Assembly (NCBI GenBank): GCA_035079385.1
Contig: JAVHKY010000040.1
Coordinates: forward strand, 744,001 to 808,000
Reading direction: 5' to 3'
Length of the DNA stretch: 64,000 nt
DNA from: Aspidiotus rigidus
Taxonomy: Eukaryota > Arthropoda > Insecta > Hemiptera > Diaspididae
Position numbers and translations under genes: made by a program. The notes under the pieces were generated by a model, which was not told the DNA's origin, did not search any database, and saw nothing but the letters and a program-made list of their open reading frames with translations. Positions 23,161 through 35,059 of the stretch are shown here, piece by piece; position 1 is the first letter of the stretch; each line of letters begins with the position of its first letter.

Positions 23161-26100
23161 GAAAGCTAGTTCTACTCAGCGAGAGATCCCACAGGTCATT
23201 TGTTCCCACAAAGACTTTATTGAATTTCATGCTATAACAGTGATACCCTGCTCGTACATACAAATCTTATATCCGTCCTTCTATCATATTATAATATTAT
23301 TTGTACGTACCGTATACCATTCCATTGGTACGAATACAAATAATATAGTGAAATATCGCGCCACATAGGCAAGTCGTAAGACCGGCCAAACCATATTTTC
23401 AATCTTTTAAATAACGCGTTTTTTTCTTTTCATTTTTTTTTTTTTCCTGAAATAATATATTCGTTTTAAAGAATCCTCGTTTAGTTATTCGTTATTTCAA
23501 ACGGCGATTCGTAAAAAATTGCTTACCTATATACACATACGCGGTTATAAGTGTACAGTATAGTGTACGATATACACCGCTTAACGGAAAATATGTGTCA
23601 TTAGATGGCAGCCTATTAAGGATAAATTATTTTCATAAATATAAAAAGAACACGATGTCATTGACGGCAGGGAGTAGAGAGCTCTACGACGATTATCGTA
23701 TATGGACGTATACGTACATACGGATGTATCGCACACGTTTGATGAGAATCTCTCCTAGTAGGTATACTTATATTTTCTGTTATGCGGGTTTGAATGCAGA
23801 ACATGCTCAAATGAATTACCGCAATATGTATAAACCTTAACTCTGCGTCCATAAAATACCTTCTCGTACTCGCGAGTTTAAAGCCCGTCATCTCAATCTA
23901 TTCTTGCGTGCACAAAATTGTAGCGAAAAAATAACGGCTGCAGAAGGAACATTAGTAACCAACGCGAAAATATATATCAAAGTTCCAAAATTACTGTGCT
24001 TTTAAAGTGTTCAAAAACTCATCTATGATATGTTAATAGCTTGAACGAGCAGCTAGCGTCAGCGACGCCAATCCCTCAACCCTGTTTTCGAAACTATCAG
24101 AGGAAAGCCGTGCGTCGTGTTAACAATGATACGAGTACATTATGAAAAAGTCGGTAATGATCAATAATAGAATGCCTATTACTGCTACCTACACTACGTT
24201 TCTCTTATTGTTTGGAACCCAACAACATGCGTTGAAAATCTAATTTTCTATTCTCTATGGACAAGAGATTACTTCATACATAATCATTACTCGAGTCGGT
24301 CGATGCCTTACAAACAGATAAAAATTTTCTTTGATCGTACTCCGAATTTGAAATAAGGGTTTTGCCCATTACTTGATGAGAATCGACACTATTCCTCAGT
24401 TTAGAATCCAGTCAAAGACGTTCGGAGACTTTGAAGAGACTTGATAAAGCCAACATAAGGACTGGTTTGCTGACTAGTCTTGTGAAACGTTTTGTATTAC
24501 CGACTACCGAGAATCCGAAATGAGAGAAAAGCAAGAAGAAGGGTGTGGATTGGTGGGGAAGGAAAATTTCTTTCCTCAAGTCATCGTGCTTTTCATCGAA
24601 CATCAGCTTCTCATCTTCCTCGAGTGTCACATTGATTATACAGTAATTAGTTCAAAGGTTTGTTACCTGCGTAGTAATAACGTTCTTTTAAATTTTATGG
24701 TTCATAATTTTACTCGCGACAACAATAAGGTAGAAATCGCCGATCAGAAGTCAATTTTCTGCACGAATATGTCGTTATTACAGTACCTACTCGTGACTTT
24801 TCGTTCAATATTAACGACGAACGGAGCGCTGCGCTGCATTGTAACTTCTGTAAAACGTACCTACGGTCGCGCCAAGATATCTCAAAGACAGAATAATTGG
24901 TGTCCATCGTTTTCGTTAACATAAAACAATTATCGTGGTACCTAACGATTTTCAATAAGAGTTGATTACGAAACTATATGTTCATCGTTTTTCTCTTCTT
25001 TCTCTCGAATCGCGGTTCTGTCCAATCGTATTCGCATCTGCCAGTGTGAATATCTACAGGTACCTCTAGTGTACGTATAGGTATATGTATGGTGCCCATC
25101 TTTCTGGAAGAAGTAGGTCCTCACCCTCAAGTACGCTGTACTATACGTAGGTAATCTAGGTATGTTCGCTTAATTATTCTGAAGCTAGTTCTATTTTGCG
25201 TTTCGAGTTTCACTATCGTACTTATATAGCCAACAGTACCAGCGGACGAACAATCGTAGACAAATCGTGTATACATTTTACGAGATTGTAAACAGCGATG
25301 ACTTCTACTGATGAGCTACAAACTGATTTAAGTGTGCGGAAGTCCTACTATTTATATATTGGTACATAGCTACGAAGATCTTCTCAGAAAGCGCGACATC
25401 ATTCTCGAACGCGTTTCAATTAGTCGGAAAAGCTGTCATTAAAATTCATTTTAAATATACAGTATAGTATATAAACGTTCAGATATTATGTACGTACCGC
25501 ATATATCTAAATACATAAATCTTATATCCAGTGAACGTAGGCGAAACGATAACTTGGCCAGTTTGTCGCGACATTCATTCGCGAAGACTAATACAAATAA
25601 TTAAATTAAACTTCGTATAACGTCTTATCTTTCACTTTGAATACGATCTGTATCGCGATAGCTTGCTCCAAAGACTTTTGAAATTTATAATCAAATTGTC
25701 AAACTCAGTTGGTCGGTGAAAAAGATAGATGGATACCTGCTAAAATGGAAAATATCAAATATTGGTTCTTTTCGATGCGGCGCGGCGCGTTCTTCTTCTA
25801 TGAACGAAGGAAAAGAAGAAGAGGACAAAACGAAAAAAGTAGGAAAGAGAGAACAGAATTCCACAATAATTGTGATTTTATGAATTAATTTGTTTTTACT
25901 TTGCGAGCTTATTGAAGTATTTTATAGTGATAAGGCCTATAAGGTATATTATAAAATGCGATCGTGAAATTTTCGGGCCAGTAATCTCCAATAGAATATA
26001 AGATGTATGTTCTGCATCACCAAGGTTTTCGTATGTACGCCAGCACCATTTTCATGCGCTCCGGAAAATCCTAAAAACCATACAACTTTCCACAGTGAAT

Positions 26101-27515
26101 ACGTATTTAATTGTTTTTAAAGCAAAATAAATAATTTCATATTATTTTTTCTTCTCAGGTGGTTCAGCGAAAACCTTTTGGATCAAATTTCTACCGTTTT
26201 TCTCTTTTTTAACCTTCATCCCAAGTGAACTTTGTAAGCTGGCAACATAAACCGAAATCTCTAATTTTCAAAGGTCTCTCTCCTTGTCTATTTGTTCTGC
26301 GCCACTAAAGTTTTTCATATGCGCCAACACTATTTTGGTACTCTCCAGAAAATCCTAAAAATTATATAGGTAATTTTTCATACTGAATATTTAGCTGTTT
26401 TAAAAGCAAATGTAGGTTATTTCACCCAATTTTTCTTCCTTGCTAGTTTGAAAATTTTCATCTTTTTATATCAATTTTCCATTTTTTTGAATCGAAACCA
26501 ATCGAGATAAGGGATTCATATACCACATCCTCCTAAAATATATGAAATCCAAATTTTTCCAATATATAACTGGTATGTCTCACGCCCCTGAGCTATATGC
26601 TATCAGAGGTGATAACTATCACCGCTGGAAATATTGAAGAAATTAAAAGAGATTATAGAAAAATTATTTCAACCACCAAAGGTAGGAATGGTGCTCATGT
26701 TTTATTTTCTCTCGCATATCATTTTTAGCCCGAAAGAAATCATCTGTTTGTATTCAATTTTATCGTCTTCTCAAGCACGTGTTATCATCATTACCAAATC
26801 CCAATGAAACCTCTCTAGAAATGTTAATATTCAGAGTCTTGTAACTCATGCACGGTTTTTCCGTGCATGTTTTTTCAGTCAAGTTTATGAAGGAAATTAA
26901 GTAATTTTACTATATTTTTCTCTTCCACTGGTTTAAAAATTCCATCACATCAACGTGTGGCTATCATGATCGCGATCGGTTTTTCCGATCACCATTTTTT
27001 TTGTTCATAAAGAAAATTAAGAGTTGAATGTATTTAAAAGTATGGAAATCATATTGAGTATATTAGTCTCATATCTTCAACCAAGAATTGGAGGTATTAA
27101 GTATGGAAATCCTATCGAGTATATTAATCTTATGCGTTCAACTAGTAGTTGAATTATAGATTTAAATGTCTTAAAAAACATGTGTCATCTTGGAATTATT
27201 ACCGAACTTAGAAACGTTGAAGTTTGCTTCTACCCATGTTCCTTAGTGAATCATCATACACCCTGACTATAAGAATCCTCCTATGTGTTTAAAGTCCACA
27301 AAACTAGAGACTGTCATATCTTAATGTCTATGATTATAGCTCCTGAAAAAGTTGAAAAAAATCAAAATAAATCTAGTTATTAAAAATAGTCAAACTTGCA
27401 ATCGTCACAATCCAATTAAAATCATGACTACCTACTTAATATTTTACCTTTACAAATTATAGATTACGAGTAATTGTAAGTTTAAAACATGTACATTTCA
27501 ATTAATTCATTTTCT
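23160..27515. other. No gene recognised; includes a degenerate duplication
   Basis: Short frames without domains. At about 25,970-26,220 and 26,255-26,480 two diverged direct copies share a GCGC(T/C)... core (CCGGAAAATCCTAAAAA against CCAGAAAATCCTAAAAA) and similar flanks. A shorter direct repeat around AAGTATGGAAATC(A/C)TAT occurs at about 27,037 and 27,098. Confidence 0.5.
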
Positions 27516-27516
27516 G

Positions 27517-27529
27517 AAAGTTATGAATT
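27517..27529. repeat. LINE target-site duplication, left copy
   Basis: AAAGTTATGAATT. The identical right copy is at 28,143-28,155 after the poly-A tail. Confidence 0.9.
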
Positions 27530-28142
27530 TTTATCTGGGTACCTGGTCACAAGGGTATCCCAGGAAACGAAAATGTCGACAAAGCAGCCAAACTAGCAAC
27601 CCATAACCCATCAGTCAACCGCTCTTTCCTCCCCTCACGCTCAGATCTCTCCAAACACATCAACAAATTCATCACTCAAGCATGGTTCACCCATTGGTTT
27701 GATCTCAAATCACACTCAAACAAACTAGCCCAAATTAAAAATATTCCCACCGCATGGGACTCTTCAAATCTGTCAACACGCAGAGAAGAAATAGTCATCA
27801 CCTGTCTCAGAATCGGTCACACCAGACTCACTCACTCACACCCATCTCATCTCTCATCTTATGCCTCTCTCATGCCCTCACTGCGAATCTGAACACCCCC
27901 TATCCGTTCAACACATCTTCTGCTGCCCCAACTTGACCCAACTCCGTAATTCCTTATCCATCCCCCACAACCATACAGAAGCACTTTCAGATCTCTTTCC
28001 CTCCATCCCTAACATATTCAACTTTTTACAACAAGCCAACTTCCTCTCACGCATATAATCACACAATCTAGCCGAGCTCATAGCCCTGAAGGCAGGCTGC
28101 TAGTAGCTCGTTAATTAAAGTAATAAAAAAAAAAAAAAAAAA
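27530..28142 (+). mobile_element. 5'-truncated I-type LINE with RNase H and poly-A tail
   Basis: A 3' fragment of a non-LTR retrotransposon. Translation starts inside the RNase H domain (WVPGHKGIPGNENVDKAA, carrying the GNExxD signature) and proceeds through REEIVITCLRIGHTRLTHSH. After a frameshift near 27,860 it continues into the cysteine motif CPHCESEHPLSVQHIFCCP, stopping at 28,058. A short 3' UTR leads to about 20 A residues. AAAGTTATGAATT flanks it exactly on both sides (27,517-27,529 and 28,143-28,155). Target-primed insertion with 5' truncation explains all of this. The intact 13-bp duplication suggests a recent insertion. Confidence 0.9.
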
Positions 28143-28199
28143 AAAGTTATGAATTAAAAAAAAAACAAACGATACTTCTTTCAAGTCAACAAATGGCAT

Positions 28200-29440
28200 G
28201 AAATAATCTATAATTATTTATATCCTCTTTTATATCCTCCACATTTGGTACACCAATGATGACCCCAACTACTCTTCAAATGTATACACATAGATTCTTT
28301 ACACCCGTAACAAATAAATATGATATTATCTTCATCATAATTATATAAGTATCCACAAGTCTAATGTTTCACATTGAGAGCATAAACTCGTTTCCTTATT
28401 CGAGTAAGGTCCAACCTCTTATTTTGTAATTGAATGTTTAGTTGATCTCTTACCAAGTTTACAAGGTTTTGTGAAATTCTTCACTACCGGTATGTTTACT
28501 TGTTGAATTATATTCATAGTTTATATTATTATTTCACTTTTTACAACTGCTTTAAAAATGATATCATGTTGGCCTATTCATTTTTGTAAGTAATTTAATA
28601 AACATTCAAGATATCTAATTTTTCAATAGGCCCTACTCTAAAAATTGTAAGTCGTTGAGCCAATATCTAATTTCCAAAGATTTAATAGTTACCATGTAAT
28701 TGTAGCACTTTTAAGTGGTAACATCTTTTGGCACCACCCTATGTAGTCTATGACATTATCATGTACGTATTATAATATAGGTACCATTCAAATTAGATTC
28801 GCAAAGAAATGTATAATTTTAGTTTGCAATTACATTTGATCAGTGTCAATAACTTGTATATTACCTCTTCTTTCAAAAGTTGCTGTAACACAGAAATTAG
28901 CTTTGATTCTATTGTGTAAATTTATCCATTTTTTAAGAAGACTGAAAATACAGTAGTTTTTTCTTAATATCTAAAAAATCATCAAAGTCTTGTATTTTCT
29001 ATTCAGTTTGAATTTCAAATTGTGTATGTCTGTTTCCAGAGTGCTCATTCACGAATCTAGGTATAATTTTAAAATTATTCTCCTTATTTGGTCCAAATAT
29101 TACATCTTTGTCAAACTTGAATGGAGTTTGGAGTCTACCATGTATTCATTTCTTCCTTTGTTAATGATGAAGGTAATCTAGATTGAGTTAATTTTGGCCA
29201 TAATATGAAATAGAGACCTCTTATTTTTGAGGTTACTTCCATTCCTCTAAAAGCTATGTGAATTCCATATCTTCTTAAATAGTGTTCTATTTGTCTTGTA
29301 GTTTTATTTTCATTGAAATTATGTACTTTGAAAAACTGAATCCATTGACCCATTTGTGGATCCTCAAAGGCAGACCACCGATCTGATTGGTTAACGGAAA
29401 ATGAATGCTGGTAGAGATTGGCATTACAAACTAACTACTT
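28200..29440 (-). pseudogene. Decayed unidentified protein-coding relic
   Basis: The minus strand shows a series of coding-like segments in shifting frames. 29,135-29,430 gives a clean frame with motifs such as WSAFEDPQMGQWIQFFKVH and EHYLRRYGIHIAFRGMEV. About 29,000-29,120 gives DVIFGPNKENNFKIIPRFV. About 28,830-28,930 gives WINLHNRIKANFCVTATFER. About 28,230-28,400 gives cysteine pairs (SLCSQCETLD, then FICYGCKESMC and HHWCTKCGG). Order and composition suggest one protein of some 400 residues ending in a zinc-binding cysteine domain, broken by several frameshifts. I cannot place the family. A mobile-element or virus-derived origin is likely from its state and setting. Confidence 0.45.
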
Positions 29441-29939
29441 GACATACATGAGACCGAACTTAGATAGACCTGCAAGACCTACTTGTCCGCAAAACGATAT
29501 AGCTAATTAGATATTAAATTTTCTTATTTGAATGATTCGAATTTTCTTTCAAGTAACCTACTTGAAATCTGTAGTTTTTTTTTTTATTTTTAAATTTTGG
29601 TCTATCGAAATTGTATTGCACCATGTTTGGACCGATTATTGGAATCGTAATCATCGTGATCTATATTATTAAAAAGATCTATCAGTTCCATTCTTCTATT
29701 ATCACCGCGTTACCACCTTCTTATCATCCGTTTTAGGACTACGCTGTATGGGACTTCGCGGGACGCGACCTACATTATGTTGTAATCATAGACTCCTCTT
29801 CGATTTAGTAGATCGATTCTTTTCTTTCTCTTCGTTGCCCGCAGTATTTTTTTTGCCATGACGTTAAATTATTAATGAAATGTGCGCTTTGATTTCGACT
29901 ACCTACCTTTGTTTGTATTTCGTCTATTCCATGTAGGCA

Positions 29940-31540
29940 ATTCTATTTTCATACCTATAATATACTAGGCAATTCTATTTTAATAATAATAGAAATTAAT
30001 AATAATAGAAACTTCATAATTAATTCATATTAGATTTTTCTAATACTGTAGAAGATTTATCTTCGCATTCGTATTTCATTCATCCGGATATTCATTATTA
30101 TCGAGTAAGTAGAACTACGTATCTTGTAGATTTGACTGCAGTGGAAGACACCTACTTCTCCAGATTTCAAAAATGTGACATAGGTCAAGATATTCTTTTG
30201 ATGTACAAAATTTCTTCAATTTCAACTCATTTGGTGGTTCAATGTTTTCTAAGATCCTCTTCTGTCATACATACTTAGCTTGGTTCCCAATATTTGAAAT
30301 GTTTTCAAATCTGACTCCTTTAAAAGTACAAATTTTTACTATCCCCTGTCTGTCATATACAGCTCAAAAGTCTTACTTTTTCCAATTGTTTCGAGTCCCT
30401 CCTGCTTTAGTTGGTTCAATTTTAGAAATTTTATCAAATGCAATCTATTTTTTGGGACTCGGATTTTGAATTCAATTCTCAATATTGAAAACAATCCATT
30501 CCATAGAAGAGGATCTCTGAATTCCTTGTTTGACTTTGTAAACGCCATTGTTTTTCATTAAGTACAACTTTCAATTCCATCTTTTTTGGTTGAATAATAG
30601 AATCTGATCAAAAGCTTCACTACAACATTCATTTAGTCAATGTGATCTCTGCAGAATCGCTCCTTCTATTTTTCCTGAATACATGTCTCTTACATTAGGT
30701 TTAAGCCTATACTTCCCTACCCCATCTCTAAAAAACACACCCACATAACTCTCCATACTATATCATTTATCTAATCGTCAAAAACTTTTATTCTGATTTT
30801 GGTTGACATGAGCTATCCTATACCGATCAAACTGCTTGCACGCCTAAAAACTTCACCCTCTCACTTAACATTACTGACTCCATCTTGTAACTACTTACAA
30901 CCTTAAAAACCGTTATTATTTCTTAATTGTAGCTTCTTAGTATCACTCACATGAAAAGAGCACCCATAGAACAAATTTGGAATCATTTAACGTAAGTCCA
31001 TCCCTGATCTTCCTAAAACAGAAATTTCGACCATGAAGAGATTGGCTCCGCTCACTTAGGACTAGTCATACCCAAATCATCAATTCTCATCTCCTCCTTC
31101 TCTCCATGCTCCACTGTCATGTATAAATATGTTATTAGGAAGATAATTAATCTGACAATGTATCACCTCTTTTCATCATGTCCTGCTCTCCAAAATTGAC
31201 ATAAGGTTACTTCTCACAATGTGACATACCTAAGTAATAACCTTTACCCTATGTAATTACTCAAAAACAGGACATGAGTAATAACCTCCACCCTATGTAA
31301 TTACTCACAAACAGTTTCCAACTCTTTCAACTACCGGCATTACTCAATTCCAACTTGTACATATCCGATCTTTTTTTCCCAATTAAAAATTTAAGCACCT
31401 ACACTTGGCTCAACTCTTCCCAATTCTCTTCCGTATTTTCGTTCTTGGTTTCCCACTCCATATCGCAGTTGTTTTTATATTTAACGTTCGCGGGCAGCCT
31501 ATATACACTATTTTGGTCTGAATATAGAGGAATTAAATTA
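29940..31540 (+). repeat. Inverted copy of the 3.9-6.7 kb repeat (LINE relic included)
   Basis: Read on the + strand this matches the reverse complement of 3.9-6.7 kb in the corresponding order. It contains the GGCAATTC/CTAGGCAATTC blocks (29,940-29,985), the roughly 60-bp minisatellite (30,230-30,480), a segment ending CTTGTAACTAC(T/G)TAC (about 30,890), the LINE relic with HTQIINSHLLLL (31,070-31,110), and the CCAACTTGTACATATCC block (31,350-31,370). It is decayed and not translatable over any length. Two such copies in opposite orientation lie about 25 kb apart. Confidence 0.65.
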
Positions 31541-31746
31541 TAGAATCAGGCGATTATCTGATCCGCAGGAATATGCTGATCATATACTGAAATACCTATG
31601 TGTTTTGTCGATAAGTCATAATATAGAGGTGTGGGTTTACCAAGAAACTTCATGTGGAATTATAAAACGAGTTTTTCGTGAAAATGAAGGTAATGAAGAG
31701 ATAGGTAGTGAAATTACTCTATATAAATGGTACCTAATCATTATAA

Positions 31747-33500
31747 ATGCCATTATTTGAAAATGATGAACATGAATTGAATTGTAATAGTTCTTTAGAG
31801 TCATCAACGGATCAGATGAATATCGATATTAGTCGTACATCATTAGTGCATTTAGATCACTCTTACGTTACCAGTGATCAGTTTGGGTCTTGTTCAGAGT
31901 TGTTACAACATTTGGTACCGTTAAATGTATATTTTCCCAATGTTTCAAAGGAGTCTTCGGTACCTTTATCAGAACCACCGAATGATCATATGGATATCGA
32001 TGAGATCGTTAGTTCGTTATTAGTACCTAACTTTAGATCATCCTAATGTTATGAGTGATCGTTTTGGATCAACTGCAGAACTGTCTTCAAATTTGGTCCA
32101 TACAGATCTGTGTAACGTCACAAACGATTCTCTAACATTGGAACAGGGTGATGGAGGAAATACTGTACCTCATTATGTAGGTCCCATGAATAATGAATGT
32201 ACTTATTGTTATGCTTTGTATTTCAACAGTGAAAGAACTGGTCACCAAAAAATATTTACCAAATGTTGTATGGGGGGAAAATACGTATTCGATTTCAATT
32301 TCAATGTACCTAAGTTGATAAAAGAGTTATTATGTAATGACCATCGTTGTAGCAATAATTTCGTTGAAAATATCCGACAGTATAATTCAAGTTTGGCATT
32401 TGCATCATTTGGTGCGAGTGTAGCAGCTGGTAATGTTCCTGGTGGTGCTTATTGCTTTAAAGTTCAAGGGGTTATTCATCATTTGAGCAGTAATTTGCGG
32501 GAAGACGAACATACTCGACGGAAATATTCGCAATTGTATTTTATTGATTCAGAATTAGCTAATGAATGTAGGAAAACAAGATATTCTCGATGTTTGCCGG
32601 AATTATTTACTGATTTAGATACATTATTAAGAGAAGAAAATATTTATGCTACAACACTTCTGAATCTCCGTGAAGTTGAAGAACGTGAAATGAGACAATG
32701 TTATTATAATAATGCTGCCATTTCTATCGATTACAGTGTGTGGTTATTAAAAAAACCTGCCGGTAATAGTATTGATAGGAAGCATTACAGTTTACCAACT
32801 TGTAATGAAATAGCTGCTGTATATTTTCATCCAGTGATGGATGTCCTCCTTATTTAAGGGATATAGAGATTCATAGCAAGAGTGGAAAATTGATACAGTT
32901 ATCAGCATGTTCTCAGCACACCAATCCTATGGTTTATCCCATTTTATATCCATATGGGGGTGGAGGCTGGCATCCAGGATTTAAAGCACGTAGTGGTGAG
33001 CCGGTATCGCTGAGTCATTATATTATGCTTTTCTGTTGAGTGTTCGTCCGACGTTCGCAACGTTCATTCATGTTAGGAAATTGAGTCAACAATTTATCGT
33101 TGACGCCTACTGTCAAATTGAATCTCTACGTTTACAATATATTCGAACTCATCAAAAAGATCTGAGGGTTGAGAAATATCGTGGTTTATACGATTATATT
33201 AAAGGTAGCCTAGATCTCAAGGAGAAAACTACCAAATTGGGAAAACAATAATATTGCCTTCTACCTTTGAAGGCAGTCCCAGAAACATGGCTCAAAATTA
33301 TCAAGATGCCATGACTTTGGTATCGAGATTTGGAAAACCTGATTTATTTATTACATATACGTGCAATGGGAAATGGCGTGAAATATCTGAGAATTTAGAT
33401 TGGTGTAAAAATCCAATTGAGTGCGCTGAGTTGGTCAGCAGAGTATTTAATGCAAAACTATCCTCGTTAATGAAAGAATAACCGATGGAGTCCTTGGTAT
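31747..33500 (+). pseudogene. Helitron Rep N-terminal relic
   Basis: A broken Helitron Rep/helicase gene. In order there are an acidic leader (31,747-32,046), then after a frameshift a frame (32,051-32,857) with a zinc-finger-like CTYCYALYF...CC, the hallmark YNSSLAFASFGA, a GGAYCFKVQG segment and LPTCNEIAAV. Frames then change repeatedly, giving YPILYPYGGGGW (about 32,936-32,970) and finally FGKPDLFITYTCN (33,330-33,369), the Helitron_like_N core. The HUH motif, catalytic tyrosines and entire helicase are missing. Coding ends near 33,500, only about 240 bp before the element's 3' hairpin, so an internal deletion removed them. Confidence 0.88.
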
Positions 33501-33709
33501 TGTTATTCATTCCATGCAAGTATTCGGCTAGGGTATCTTTTACTTTGTTTTTTTGTTATTTGTTTTTAATCATTAATTTCTATATTCAATCTATTTTTTG
33601 GTAGTTTCACCATTCAGTTTGTTTCGGTATTTCACTTGAAAAAATGTCGTGTTTTCGTTTTGGTTTTTGTTCTGTGCGACATCACTACCATGCACTGACC
33701 TACTACTGA

Positions 33710-33739
33710 GGCGCGCCATAGGCGCGCCGTCATTGCTAG
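33710..33739 (+). mobile_element. Helitron 3' terminus (perfect hairpin + CTAG)
   Basis: GGCGCGCC, loop ATA, GGCGCGCC is a perfect 8-bp stem. It is followed by a seven-base spacer and CTAG, then a T at the insertion point. This is the best of four such ends in the window and closes the element carrying the Rep relic upstream. Confidence 0.88.
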
Positions 33740-33744
33740 TTTGT

Positions 33745-35050
33745 ATTAAACTGAGAATATCAATGCGATTGCTATCATTTTTACGCATTCGACGTATTGT
33801 ATAATGTAGAAGAAAAAGAACTCTTTTCAACGAAGAAAGAGTAAAATACTCGTAGATGTCGTTTGCAGTAAGGTTTTGCAATTTCGGCTCGACTCGTCCG
33901 CAGACCTTTCACTATTGATAGTATAATGTATGTGTATATTGTATGTATACATTGATAAATAAGCGCGTAATTAACACAAATTGTTTTAGCACGATCATGA
34001 AAAAATGTCGGACTTGTATTTACTGATGCACAATATTGTATTTGTAATGTACACGTTCAAGAGTATTTTCGATAATAATATGAAAATAGAAGTTAGTTTT
34101 TGTAGCCCGTGCGGAGTAGTAAATGGAATATATGGAAAATATTGTAAGATAAACTACCTCGATAACGAAACCTTTTATGTGATCGCTATCTACGAGTAAG
34201 CACGCGATAGGAGAAATTACTCGAATTAGCTGTTCAATACGGACAACATTTATCTCTGCGCTCGCACGACTCAAGAAAAACAGAATTTTTCAATTCACGT
34301 GCGCTAGATATCCCAATGCAAGGCAATGTTCAATGTGAGACAAAAAAAAAAAGTTTTCAAGAAACTTTTCGATGTATCTGTTAATTACGCGAAAGAATTT
34401 ACCCAAATAAGTTCTTTTCAAGGAGTAAAGTATTTGTCGATGAACAATTTGCATCGAAGCGAGTCGTGAGTATATCGGAATAGGTACCTAATTATCTAAA
34501 CTACGTATTTATCATCATCATTATTATTACTATTATTATTTTCACACTACTGTATATCTTCGACACTTTGAAAGACCAATCTAAAGTTCTTTTCCAAGCT
34601 AATAATCATTAATTAATTTCCTGGATTAGGTACAGTAGTTGTACTCTGAATTGGGTAAGTGATTGAAATTATGTTTACCTGGCTAATACGTAGGTACCTC
34701 AAAAAATATAATAACATGTACACTATTTCAAGTTTTTCAAGATGCGAAATTATGAAAATAAGTCCGCATCAATATACCGATTCAACAAAAAATCATTTTA
34801 ATAATTTCGTCGGTTTTCATAATTTTTATAGATCTATTCCTGCGTGCGCCGTTGAAACTATATCTTGAAAAAGTTGCCAAGTTTCTTAGAAATTTCTTTT
34901 TCACTAGTTTATTGTTTTTTTACGCGCCAACTGCCAGGGGTTCTAATCTGTAAGTGAACTTGTAATTCCCAAGTTCACAAACCATATGAAGTCATGCCGC
35001 ACCGCAAGCTGAAAAAGCGACACAACAAAAATACCAAGTGTTCGTTTACA
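33745..35050. other. No gene recognised
   Basis: Short frames only, none with a domain or a convincing splice context. This interval is where the N-terminal exon of the downstream DEG/ENaC gene might lie, but I could not identify the expected HG-type motif. Confidence 0.4.
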
Positions 35051-35059
35051 TGAAATAAA

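Noticed and set aside
24412..24955. Overlapping plus and minus frames, one with an acidic EEDEKLMFDEKHDDLRKE stretch
   Set aside because: No splice partners or domain. Both strands open at once suggests chance.
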